A stretch of 28,949 nucleotides of DNA, taken from assembly GCA_905397405.1 (NCBI GenBank), contig CAJPVJ010000296.1, forward strand, positions 1 through 28,949, written 5' to 3'. This DNA comes from Oppiella nova (Eukaryota; Arthropoda; Arachnida; Sarcoptiformes; Oppiidae). The position numbers were made by a program, and so were the translations under genes. A model generated the notes under the pieces. It did not search any database and was not told the DNA's origin. It worked only from the letters and a program-made list of their open reading frames with translations. Positions 1-9,781 of this stretch are shown in pieces. Position 1 is the first letter of the stretch; every line of letters starts with the position of its first letter.

Positions 1-21
1 AAGTGTTGTGTTTTTGTGCAG

Positions 22-1226
22 AATTGTATCGTTTGTGTGTCAGTCGAGGGCTTCTGCAATATCTTCAACCTGTCCTCCGATTCCACTCCCAAACCAAACA
101 CCACTCTTAAGACAAACCTCTCCTCGAAGTCGAACGCTATCATCGATTCAGACGAGAAGTATGTGCCGAGAGTTTTGACCCCATTTTACACACAAAGACT
201 TCCGGCCAACGCAAAGGTCGCATGTCTTGCGGACATCGATAATGACGGACAGAATGAGTTCATCGTCGGTCTGACAGATCGTGTGGTGAGGACTTACCGA
301 TGCGTTCAGATCAGTGACAAAATCAAATTAGTAGGCATTCATAAGTGGGAATTCATCGATCAAATCGGCACTCTGTCCCTAAATCCAGTGCCGATTCGCA
401 CCACTGATGACAACGATTATGGTTACGGGCTCAAGACGTATAACATATTAGTGGCACAACCAGGGGGTACTTACGCTAAGCTTGAATGTTGGAATAAAAG
501 GCTGACCATCACCAGCGATGACCAGTTGGACAGTTCGCAAACGGTGTCCAAATTGATGCCCGAATACTACGAGCTATCGATCTCTCAGATGAGAAATCCT
601 AGCATTAGTACAGGTATTCATACTCTGTATTCAGTATTCATTGTATTTATTATTGTTCTGTAATTGTGTCTGGATCAATGGATCAATTAGAGATACTCGG
701 AGGAATTAAAGGCCGGACCAGATCTGGCGATAAATCAGATTTATTAATAGCGTTGGCGACCCTCGACGGAACTCTTATGTTAGTCGACGGCTCCGACATT
801 CTGTGGTCAATACAAGTGGATCACCAGTTGTTCTCATTATCCAAACTCAACATAACCTCCGATGACAACGAGGAGATAATAGCGTGTTCTTGGGATGGAC
901 TCACTTATATCGTGGACCACAACAAAGAGTCGCTTCGTTTCAAGTTTGAAGAGCCGGTGTCTGCGTTCGTGTCGGGCGAGTACACCATAGACCCGGAGCA
1001 GCCAAACGTCAAGTGTCTGGTTTACGCCACTTTCAATAACACCATCTGTTTGTACTTCAATGTGGACATCGATCGTATCAAATCCAGTGACTTCTGCGAA
1101 ACCATCCAAAACACACCCGATTTGGTCCAAGACGTCAGACAACTCATGAGTCGATTAGAACTTCCAAACGATGACATGTCGTCCATTCAATCCGTTTGTT
1201 CTGATATTCTCTTTAGTTTACCATAA
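22..1226 (+). CDS. ITFG2: ITFG2-like FG-GAP repeat protein (KICSTOR subunit homologue), 5' end outside window
   Basis: Two exons are visible, 22-613 and 691-1226, with a 77-bp intron (phase 1, GT at 614, AG at 689-690). The left edge is an intron end: a pyrimidine-rich tract and AG at 20-21 precede an open frame, so upstream exons are missing. Joined, the window encodes about 376 residues; family members are about 440-450, so roughly the first 70 are absent. The first exon opens with VSVEGFCNIFNL and carries an FG-GAP-like calcium-loop motif, ADIDNDGQNEFIVG. The splice restores STEILGGIKGR, and blade-like repeats follow (LLIALATLDGTLMLVDGS, IIACSWDGLTYIVD). By family knowledge, ITFG2 forms a beta-propeller and works with KPTN, SZT2 and KICS2 in KICSTOR, which recruits GATOR1 to lysosomes to restrain mTORC1. 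Identification is from remembered family pattern, not alignment. The 3' end faces the ankyrin gene tail to tail. Confidence 0.82.
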
Positions 1227-1291
1227 ATTTTGTTAAATATTTTTATTATTTATTAAACATTTTGTTAAAACATTTTGAGATATATTTTTAC

Positions 1292-1343
1292 AATAAAATG
1301 AAGTGTTTTAATACTATTTGAATGTTTTTTCGAAAGCAATAAA
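1292..1343 (+). other. Candidate polyadenylation signals of the ITFG2-like gene
   Basis: Two AATAAA hexamers lie at 1292-1297 and 1338-1343, 66 and 112 bases after the stop codon, in an AT-rich 3' flank. Their position fits a short 3' UTR. Only about 310 bp separate the two converging stop codons, so the 3' UTRs of this gene and its neighbour may overlap. Confidence 0.5.
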
Positions 1344-1538
1344 GTTTAATTGTTAGTTTAGTATACTATTTTGATTTGATTTTTACTTATGTTTTAATTT
1401 TCGATACGATTTTTCAATAGTTATTTTAATAAAAAGTTATAAATCGACTGATAATAGAAAGAAAATGAAACAAAAGTGCGTTAATTATACGATAATTACT
1501 GCAACAAAAAATAACTAAATTATAGGCCAATTGAATGA

Positions 1539-3368
1539 TTACTGCAAGTCTTCGTCGCGGCGAAAGAGTAAGTATTGACACAAATCGGTGTGAATTGTGT
1601 TGAAATCTATGCCGAAAACACGGGCGCCGTTGGTCTCCAGTTGGCGACAGCCTTGAACTCCCAAACTCTTGCGGATCACTATTCGGGAGCTTTGTTTCAG
1701 AGACAACGGATTGGTCTGTCGTGTGTCCAACCAATCGATGAATGTTTTGAACTCTCGATTGTAGAACTCCTGGTCCTCGGCCTCAACCGACACGTCCTCC
1801 GACGGGTCCGCCAATTCTCGGAAAGTTGCCGGCAGTTGACGGCCCGACAGCACCAACATCTTGAATGCCTTCACATTCATGGGCGAGAAGTAAATGTGTT
1901 CCCAATCGATGTCTTTGAGATCAGCGCCAAAACGGATCAGCTCTTCGGCGAAGAATCCGCACTCAAGCCATTGGAGCGCAAACGAGACGGGAGTACACGG
2001 ACGCGGACTATGATCGACCCCATCCTCTTGGATGGGCGCCACCGGACCCGACACTGGATTCAGATTGCATTTATCATAAGATATCAATGCTTTAAACAAT
2101 GGTTTATAGCACTCGTTGGGCACGCAATACATCGCCCATATTAGGTAATGCAGAAGTGAGCCATAGATCCGGTCAAATGAGTTCACGTCGTCCGACATCT
2201 CCACCAGTCTTTTCATCGTTTCGGCCATACCTTCCATATTGAATGGAGTCTTAGAGACGCAGTGCTTCACGAAGAACCAGATGATGGGCTCTGAACCGAA
2301 GGCCAGCAGTGGATTTGACTTTGATTTGTAGTTTTTCAACAAAATGAGTGCCGTTTTGAACTGTCGATTGCAAAACGATTTCTTCAGTTCAATGTGTTGT
2401 GGACTAAGACTTGATCCGAACTCAAACAGTAAATCAGTGGCCATTATGTCGCCCTTTTCGATGGCATAGCAAATGGGAAGCAGATTATAGTAATTCTTGG
2501 CGTTGGGATTCGCTCCCAATTCCAGCAAAAGTCTTATAATTTGTGAATTGCATTGCGTTTGGACAGCGATATGAAGACATCGATTGCCACTCAAGTCGGC
2601 AGCGTTTGGATCGCACTCTTTGGCGCATAACTTCTTAATCCAATTGACATTCTTGTGACGGACGGCCATATGAAGGGGTGTCTCACCGCTGCCGGGGCTC
2701 TGGAAATGGAGTTGTCTTCCGGCGGCAATCAAATGGACCACACATTCAGGGAATGCGTTCATCGCGTACTCAATGGGCGATTGGTTTTCGTAGTAAACAC
2801 AACGGGTCTGGAGTCGGGCGAAGAGTCGCACCAAACCTTCGTTTTGTCGCTCAATGGCTCTGAAGAGCACCGGAAATGAGTCGAAACGAGAGCTCTTGTA
2901 ATCGGCGCCGCTGTTGACGAGCAGTTCCGCCACTTCTGCGCTTGGATTGCGCCACAGACTCAGCTCCAGAGGTGTCTCGCAATTGTGGTCACAGGCGTTG
3001 ACATTGGCGCCGAATTCGAGCAACACTTGGATCAGTTGGGTGTCGGCCACCATCACCGCCACGTGGAGTGCCGTATAGGTCTTCACGGACTTCTTGTGGC
3101 CAATGGCTGCGACGCCCCACCAGTAGGCCTGCGAGTGAGGCACTGGACCTGTCTTCGCGTTCACATCAGCGCCGGCCTCGAGGTATAGGCGCACGCGATA
3201 TGCGTCGTTGTGGGCGACCATCACATGCAACGCACTGCACCCCGGGATCAGCTCTTCGCCCACTTGTGCCACAAACAGGCGGTCGTCGATGTGCTCAGCT
3301 TTTGCTGAACACTGTGGCTGAAGAGCAACAATAGTCTTGTCTCGTGTCATGTCTGCCATGGCTTCCAT
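1539..3368 (-). CDS. Ankyrin repeat and SOCS box (ASB-type) protein, single exon
   Basis: This is an uninterrupted 609-residue frame; the first ATG gives MEAMADMTRD, with further in-frame Met codons at residues 4 and 7. Ankyrin repeats are clear at about residues 44-75 (CSALHVMVAHND, LEAGADVNAK), 98-128 (YTALHVAVMVADT, LLEFGANVNACD), 131-158, 229-258 (ETPLHMAVRHKNV) and 262-293 (NRCLHIAVQTQ, LLLELGANPNAK). Degenerate repeats lie around 163-225 and 295-320. The C-terminus carries a SOCS box: residues 554-570 (PLSLKQSSRIVIRKSLG) match the Elongin-binding BC box, and 587-601 (IDFNTIHTDLCQYLL) sits where the Cullin-5 box ends. Known ASB proteins are substrate receptors of Elongin-B/C-Cullin-5 ubiquitin ligases; that role is inferred here and the substrate is unknown. 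The middle (about 320-540) has no clear repeats and makes the protein longer than many ASBs. Confidence 0.88.
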   Translation of the reverse strand: MEAMADMTRDKTIVALQPQCSAKAEHIDDRLFVAQVGEELIPGCSALHVMVAHNDAYRVRLYLEAGADVNAKTGPVPHSQAYWWGVAAIGHKKSVKTYTALHVAVMVADTQLIQVLLEFGANVNACDHNCETPLELSLWRNPSAEVAELLVNSGADYKSSRFDSFPVLFRAIERQNEGLVRLFARLQTRCVYYENQSPIEYAMNAFPECVVHLIAAGRQLHFQSPGSGETPLHMAVRHKNVNWIKKLCAKECDPNAADLSGNRCLHIAVQTQCNSQIIRLLLELGANPNAKNYYNLLPICYAIEKGDIMATDLLFEFGSSLSPQHIELKKSFCNRQFKTALILLKNYKSKSNPLLAFGSEPIIWFFVKHCVSKTPFNMEGMAETMKRLVEMSDDVNSFDRIYGSLLHYLIWAMYCVPNECYKPLFKALISYDKCNLNPVSGPVAPIQEDGVDHSPRPCTPVSFALQWLECGFFAEELIRFGADLKDIDWEHIYFSPMNVKAFKMLVLSGRQLPATFRELADPSEDVSVEAEDQEFYNREFKTFIDWLDTRQTNPLSLKQSSRIVIRKSLGVQGCRQLETNGARVFGIDFNTIHTDLCQYLLFRRDEDLQ

Positions 3369-4546
3369 CGGATCCGATGTCTCGTATGAAAGCTTTCACT
3401 GCTTTTCAATGTTTTTCAATGCGTTTGACAACCGATTCAGTGTTCAGTCGAATGACAAATGATTCACAACTCGAGTCACACACTAGTCATCACTCACTGT
3501 ATCACTCGTTCACGCATTCAGTGATTCACTCGAATATACCACTCATTGACCAGTGGTTTGGCAGTGAATGTCATTCGCAAGCAATTGCTCTCATATCCAA
3601 ACCCACAGTCACTGAAAGTGTCACACAATTCGTGAATTGAGACCAACTTTTAACTTGAACTCATTATTTTGTATAAAACATGATTGAATGGCTATAATAA
3701 ATGCATACAAATTACCAAAACCCATATTTTCTCCCCCAAACACCCCCTAAACCCATACGTGTGTACAACCCACTGGTATCGCACTGTACATAAAAACCAA
3801 CCAATCAAATGAATGATGAGTTAATTGTTTGACAAACTGTTGGATTAAATGTGAGACAATGGTGTAAATGAAGTGAAGTTCACCTATGAAACAGTGAAAT
3901 GATAGCCACTCCGGGATAGCCTTCATTGAGGACACCCCTGCTATCACATCCATCAATGCGTTAACTGTAATATATGAATGCATTACAAAATTAGACAGAA
4001 GTGTCCTATGATTAAATGCACACTAACCTAACCTAGGTCAAACATTCTAGAGTCAAACCTATGAACAATTTTCAAAGTTGTAAAGTTTCTAAACAAGACG
4101 TACTCTATTACTACAGCAATGCCTACTCAACACTACACTCTAACCCACGCTATCATAACATACTTTATGAATAGTAATGAGATCTGTGAATGCGATTTAC
4201 ACTTCAATATAAATTTATTATAAAAGGAGTACATGTAAAGTGGGGGGCTTTTGGTGGCTATTTGTACAAATAATTTAATTGTCTGTTATGTCAATTCAAT
4301 CACTGCTTAAGTAGTGATTTAGTGTTCAATTTATTGAATCCATAATATGTTTGTATTTCACAAATACTTGCATTCAATATGGATGTAAATCTGGTTGAAT
4401 GTCTAAACCCCCGTTGTGAATACCGTACATAAATCACTTACTGAGTAAGTATACTTTACATTTGTACTCTACTTTACAAACTTGTTTTGCATTTTGTTTA
4501 ACTTAACTTAACTTCGCTGTTAATCACTGTATTAGGTGACAATTAG
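3369..4546. other. Intergenic region between divergent ankyrin/SOCS and TMEM9-like genes
   Basis: This 1.2-kb interval should hold both promoters, since the genes diverge. No coding exon was recognised. Bases 3430-3620 are dense in CACT/AGTG and ATTCA motifs on both strands, including a small hairpin at 3537-3556 with ACCACT and AGTGGT arms. A short TAACT-type tandem lies near 4498-4515. The small open frames across 3344-3640 and 3747-3983 look like chance. Confidence 0.5.
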
Positions 4547-4870
4547 ATGACAATGAGTGCAAATACCGTCAATTCAGTGGTGGTTGTGGTGATGATAGTG
4601 TTGGTGGTGATGGTATGTGCGGCGAGTGGTGAGTACGAGGACTTCCGATGCAAGTGTGTCTGTCCATCGGTGGGAGTGGTGACCAATGGGACCAAACAGT
4701 CTAACCGGAAGTTGTATATCAAGAACATAAGTCCCAACCGATGTAACTGTGATTATGTGGTTTTGCCGCAACTCGATGTCGACATCCAGGACAAGGCCAA
4801 GGAGTTCTGCCCCCGATGTGAGTGCAAGTATGAGAGCAGAAACACGTCGACCATCCGCTTCGTCAAGTAG
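4547..4870 (+). CDS. TMEM9: TMEM9-like protein: signal peptide and luminal cysteine-rich domain; membrane span missing
   Basis: The frame encodes 107 residues. Residues 1-27 form a valine-rich signal peptide (VVVVVMIVLVVMVCAASG). The luminal domain follows with the family's ordered cysteine pattern: FRCKCVCPSVG, then an N-glycosylation site (NGT), SPNRCNCDYVVLP, and CPRCECKYESRNTSTIR. By family knowledge TMEM9/TMEM9B proteins are type I endosomal/lysosomal membrane proteins, and NTSTIR would be followed at once by a transmembrane helix of about 20 residues. Here three residues (FVK) and a TAG follow. A weak donor (CAA/GTAGAA, at 4866-4867) lies just before the stop, so the exon may splice onward to the candidate exons at 5273-5617. 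The start is the first of two in-frame ATGs (residues 1 and 3). Identification is confident for the luminal part only. Confidence 0.75.
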   Translation: MTMSANTVNSVVVVVMIVLVVMVCAASGEYEDFRCKCVCPSVGVVTNGTKQSNRKLYIKNISPNRCNCDYVVLPQLDVDIQDKAKEFCPRCECKYESRNTSTIRFVK

Positions 4871-5272
4871 AAGTAGTAGCCGTAGTAGAGTAAGGAGCAG
4901 CAAATGTACCGAAAGGAGAGTGAGGAGCTGGGAGAGTAGGTATTCGTGACATACAGACTGGTGAGAAAGTGAGAAATGGGCAGTATAGTGTAGAGATACT
5001 GATGTCATACTGTAGTGGTTTTGTTGAGACAATACGGCTACTAATTGTTAGTTTGACATCATTTTAGGGGTTATGACATATGTTTGATATGTTTATTCAT
5101 TTGAATATATGCTCATAGATTCTATACAGTAATATATATATATATAGACAATAGTTTTATAAGTTTATAATATACAGTAGTTTTCAATATTATCAATACG
5201 GTATACTGTAAGTGTAATATAAAGTTTAATGTAATATTAATTTGTTTTGAATGTGTGAATGAACACCAAAAG

Positions 5273-5617
5273 CGGTGGCAACTCGTAATTATGAAGAACA
5301 CGTGGACGAAGAGGTCTCAATGGATGAACAGGTGGTGTCGGACACGGATGGGATCACCCGAAGACGTGCCACCACTCCTATCATGTAAGTTAGGCACCCA
5401 ATGGCTCGATACATGAGTTACATTGTATTGAGTTTACGCAAAAAGCATGCGATAATGAGTAGAGAATTGATGTAATAATGACTTGCATTGCATGTCGTGG
5501 CGATTGGGCAGAAGTCCGACCACTTCGGGAGGTCCTCCGGGATTCTTATACGACTTATCTCACCCTGTTGTTGTCTGGTTTACCTTCTTTGTCCAAGTCC
5601 TCGTCGCGTTCTTATAG
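5273..5617 (+). CDS. Two in-phase candidate exons after TMEM9; possible cytosolic tail or separate small membrane protein
   Basis: Exon A (about 5273-5388) reads VATRNYEEHVDEEVSMDEQ and on to RRRATTPI, ending at a strong donor (GTAAGT at 5389). Exon B (5511-5617) follows an acceptor ending TTGGGCAG and continues in the matching phase through SPTTSGGPPGFLYDLSHP to a hydrophobic stretch (PVVVWFTFFVQVLVAFL) and TAG. NYEEHVDEE resembles the NYQEHTNED-type sequence that follows the membrane helix in insect TMEM9 proteins, as I remember them. That makes exon A a plausible TMEM9 cytosolic exon. Exon B does not resemble the conserved TMEM9 C-terminus. Alternatively an ATG at 5320 starts a separate protein of about 57 residues with a C-terminal membrane anchor. 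Both exons are less AT-rich than their surroundings. Gene identity and the first acceptor are uncertain. Confidence 0.4.
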
Positions 5618-6116
5618 ATGCTGTTCGTATGATACGAATTGACTGTATGGTCAGGTGAGTTGGGAGTATTCATTCAATTGTTTGATTGCTTTATGACTAT
5701 TATTATATGATATATAAATAGATGTTATTTATTGATTATATTTATTTACTCTCTATTCTAATTGAATCATAAATCCTGTAAATGGGATATAATTTGTAAC
5801 TCAAAAAACAATTACTGCTATAAATTGTGTTTTTATTTGTTTTTTGCAATTAAATTAATTGTTTTTATTTAAAGAACTCTTTATTGCAATAAAAATCATT
5901 TTACCATTCAATTGATTATAACAACAATTTTTTAATAATATTCATTGACATCAAAATATGTTAACTGTTTTATAATTTATAATTATATTAATTTGTATAA
6001 TAATTATGAATTTAAATAAAAAGCTTATTTTTTGATTTAGAAATTGAAATCAAAAAATAATTTGTTGCAAATCGAAAGACTGACAAATATATGTATCACT
6101 TATTATCCAAAACACA
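5618..6116. other. AT-rich spacer between convergent genes
   Basis: This spacer separates the TMEM9-region exons (+) from the acyltransferase 3' end (-). It is very AT-rich with many TTATT and AATAAA-like words, as expected for facing 3' UTRs. No coding, RNA or repeat feature was recognised. Confidence 0.5.
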
Positions 6117-8633
6117 TTAACATTCAGTTTCGCTCTTAAACGCCACCTCCGGACTGCTCGGGGGCTCCGGCGATGTGGCCATTGCTCTGCGCGACAGAAT
6201 GGGAGGCGTCACCCGAGACGAGGAGGTCGGCAGACTCGACACGAAGCTGGCACTCGCTCTCCGGCCATAACTCACTACAGAGAACCGTCGCGGAGGAGGA
6301 GGTCTTAGCTCTCCGTCGTTGTCGTCGTCCTCTTCGTCCTAATAATCAAATTCATTTCATGTAAATGTGTTTCAAACGGATTTGGTGTATGATATGAGAC
6401 CTCAATATTGATGAGAATATTAGTTCCCTTGTCTGCGATGGACTTTCTTCGTCTCATTTCAAACAAAAGTCCTGTGAATTCGTCTTTGAGTTCTTCGTAT
6501 CTCTTAATAAAAGCTGGTTCTCCGCTATCGAACTGTTCGGACAGTTTATGCAACTCATACTGGACTTCATGTAATTTGTTGGTCAGATCTATGACTCCAT
6601 CGGTGGTTGGGTTCATATAAAGGGGCGATTCATAGGGAATGTGACTCTTCTTGCGTCTCCGGGACTCACCGGGAACTCGTCTGCGGCTCAACAAAATGGA
6701 CAGTCGATTGAGTTGTATTTTGAAGAGTTTTGCTAATCCTTTAGCACTTGGAATCAATTGAGATGTCGAGCAGATGGAGACATACAGTTTGCCATTGAAT
6801 GAGAACACATTGAATGCAAGCGAACAATAAGACGGCGCAGACATGAAGTATAAGACTTTGTTGAGACGATAGGAACCGATACTGACATTACTGTCCGGTC
6901 CACTGATATTACTTACATATAGAGAGGAATTTCTATTCACAATATTGAGTAAAAATTTGTAAATTGAAAGCGGAAGCAAACGACTAAACAGATAGTGTGC
7001 ACCTATTGACGGGTTTCATAGGGTTGGGCACAAAATAGTTTGATTTCATGTTAACTATATGTCAAATTATGATATATTTCTTGAGATAACAAGTTTAGCC
7101 CTACCATACATGACAGCCGTGTCGGCCGAAGTCTTGAGCTCTTCCATGAGATGTCTAACCTCCCAGAGTCGCGGAATTGCGCCTACATTTAGGAAATGAT
7201 TTTCAACATAATTATTGATCTCAATGAAAACATCTCTAAATTTGTGTTTCTTAAGAATGATTTCCATTTATTTGTAACGGAAATCAGACTAAAAGCATAA
7301 ACTACTTAATAGCATCAAAATGAATGAAATGCATTTAAAGTGAGTTCAATGTTCACAAACCTTCAGTATTGGTTGGTATCGGAGATGTGACTGATTAAAG
7401 TGGTTAATAAGCATTGGAGGAGAGAATAAAAAACAATATTTGAGTTTTAAATGCACTTTTAAATTAACTATAGAAACAGGAAATTTGATTCAAACTTTTA
7501 TTGGAAATCGTAAAAAATGTTTAATAAATTAAAAATATTTATAATGATTTATACCTAAAACATAGTTAACGCCCACAAGACTGTCCTCCATGTGATTGTT
7601 GGGACAAATATCAATGGGAATCGATATATTAAGGTCGGGAGGGTTTAGTATTTTGGCTCTCGTAGTGAGATAAGCTCTGACCGAACCGGAGATCGTCGAT
7701 ATCAAGAGATCATTTAACGTGCTGTTCATTAAGACAAAACAATTCAATCGTAAATAAATTGCTATCATCAAGATGTTTGCATCATTAGTTTGGATACTTA
7801 TTTTAAATTTTAAATTTAAAATAAAATGTTTAAATATCATATAATTTTATACTATTATACTGTATATAACAATAAAATACTAATATATTTGTAGTCTAAT
7901 GAACTATAAAGTGGGAAGTGCCGGTAATATGATAGTACTGTATTCCTACCTTCGCGTTACTTGTTTAACTCTGTAGACCCGGGGCAGATCAATGGCTGTC
8001 CAGTAAATGGATTTGAATGATTTGTTTTTTGATTTCTTGAGGTAATTATTATGTCTTCGAGTGAATGCCCACACAATCCATAAGAAGAATGTGAGCGGAC
8101 CTACGATGACTGCTCTGAATATGTTGATGGGAAGGGTAGAGCCACCGAATCGGGCTTTAATAGTGGACTGAGGGGGCGGAGAGTCGGACAGGTATTGAAT
8201 GAGAATGGAGACGAGACCGGACTGCGAGAGGGACTGATGGACGCGAACGATAAGCACGACTTGATTGCAGTATTGGGCGAATGCATAGCGGATTTGCCAC
8301 AACGGCTTATCTGATGGAAGTGTTTGAGACATCAATTGTATTAGTCTTTGTCGTAAAGACTTTCGGTTCAGTATTGGCTCGTCTTCTATAATATGTTCGT
8401 CTAAAGTGTCGAAATTATGACTAATCTTCCAGTAGGGAGACCGAGAGATGCCTTTATAGATGAGACGAGACCTGAATCTTATGAGTTCTGGTCGACTGAG
8501 AAGTCTGGTTGAGATGATGTCTTGTAACTGTTGTCGAGACAAGCCTTTATCGATGTAGAGAAGGCAATGTGTGATGTGACCGGAATTGAGCCAAAATGAA
8601 TCTATGGGTGCAATCTTCTGGTGGTTCGCTAAA
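6117..8633 (-). CDS. Wax ester synthase/DGAT-like acyltransferase (WS/DGAT family), N-terminus unresolved
   Basis: Six exons in transcript order: 8633-7950, 7721-7555, 7390-7361, 7182-7105, 7002-6401, 6338-6117. All junctions are GT-AG with matching phases and leave 593 codons before TAA. Exon 3 is only 30 nt. The acyltransferase half begins APIDSFWLNSGHITHCLLY, has a putative membrane segment (AVIVGPLTFFLWIVWAF), and continues STLNDLLISTISGSVRAYL, PIPTNTEGAIPRLWEVRHLM and MYGAHYLFSRLLPLSIYKFL. The WS/DGAT C-terminal (DUF1298-like) part has SNISGP, SAPSYCSLAFNVFSFNGKL and SICSTSQLIP. By family, such enzymes esterify an alcohol or diacylglycerol with acyl-CoA. The catalytic HHxxxDG region, at 8216-8239, reads HQSLSQSG, so activity is doubtful. 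About 160 extra C-terminal residues form a charged, probably coiled region and an acidic/Ser-Pro tail. The 5' exon boundary is ambiguous (8633, 8628 or 8617), and the N-terminal exon with its start codon was not identified. Confidence 0.8.
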
Positions 8634-9652
8634 CTGTCATATACTGTGCGTTTGTGTGCAGAGTGATCATGACACTAGCCGTGGTTTTACTTGTCTGTAT
8701 TCTGTTAGCCGTGAGGTGAATCATAACGGTTATTACACTTCTTGTTACAGTCATGGAAAATGCCGGCTATATTCCTGTCCAACGGGTGCACCAAATAATC
8801 CAACTTTATATCCAATTTATTTGTTTCATGTGATAGATAGCAAAAAAATGTAATCAATTACTGTTAATACAATTTATTATAATGTATTTAAATAAATATT
8901 TATTCTATACTAATACTATTTATTATGCGATCAATATTTGTCTCTTTTAAGAATATTCTCTATAATTAACAATAAATGCAAACAAATAAGGCATTCAATG
9001 CATTAATCATTAGCTTATAAAGAATATAAAGCTTTGTTTAGCAAATAATTTAGTCGATTTTCCGCTACTAATTCTGTTTTATTGATATTTTATGTTTACT
9101 TCATTTATTTGAATATATCTAATCAGAGATTAAATTTGAGTTCAAATTTTCCCTTCAAAATGCAAATATGCAATAAATTTAACTCAAACTTCTAAATTAA
9201 GTTAAACATATCACTCAATGTTAAATGCATTTAATTTTATTTTAGAGATTAGCTTAATTTAATAATAACTCAATTCAAAGGCACTTCAATCAACACTTTT
9301 ACTGATGTTTACACATAATACAAATAATAGAAATATTTAAAATAATTCCTTAACATTAACATCAGTATATAATTGAAGTGTTGATGAAGAATCCGTGAGT
9401 TGAATAAGAATTTGACCTAAATTTTGAGACTCAGATTAAAGTTTAAGTAAATTTAATGAAAATTTAATGTCAAATTCTGTAAGAGTTAGATCATTACATG
9501 CATTCCTGTAGTGTTACTATACCTGTGCTATAATATTAATACTCATAAAATACTAAAAGCATTCCTATATTAAACAAAAGTGGTGTCAAAAAAGATAGGA
9601 GAGATTCATAATTATAAATAATGTTTGGTTCAGAGATTTGTTATGTGCATAC
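8634..9652. other. AT-rich upstream region of the acyltransferase gene
   Basis: About 1 kb that probably contains the missing 5' exon, an intron and/or promoter of the - strand acyltransferase. On the - strand, the frame of the first recognised exon stays open back to about 8668. On the + strand, 8669-8853 holds a weak signal-peptide-like reading. Bases 8870-9640 are strongly AT-rich and nothing was recognised in them. Confidence 0.45.
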
Positions 9653-9781
9653 CTGACAAGACTTGATACCACCTGAAGATTTAGTGGAAGGAATGGTGTA
9701 ATTCTTGGTGGCGTTTTCGGTGAACGAAATCTTGGTTCTCTCGTTATCATCAAGACGTAACCACAGTTACGACAGTTATTA
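9653..9781 (-). CDS. Orphan exon candidate, phase-symmetric, unidentified
   Basis: A 129-nt segment (43 codons) stands out by higher G+C in an AT-rich region. On the - strand it is bounded by a good acceptor (CTATTTTTACTATAG) and a strong donor (CAG/GTATGC). One frame is open throughout with phase 2 at both ends: it starts NNCRNCGYVLMITRE, has a Pro-rich middle (RSPKTPPRITPFLPLNLQ) and ends VVSSLV. The exit phase would fit an acceptor at 8633 of the acyltransferase, so it could be its upstream exon, but it does not look like the expected hydrophobic N-terminus. Another frame (SFTENATKNYTIPSTKSS) is also open over much of the segment, which weakens the call. Confidence 0.28.

Noticed and set aside
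2655-3334. Several + strand frames opposite the ankyrin/SOCS gene
   Set aside because: They are shadows of a long, clearly coding - strand frame with ankyrin repeats.
4020-4045. Telomere-like CCTAA units (also near 10900-10918)
   Set aside because: Only two or so units at each place, some imperfect. Too short for an interstitial telomeric array.
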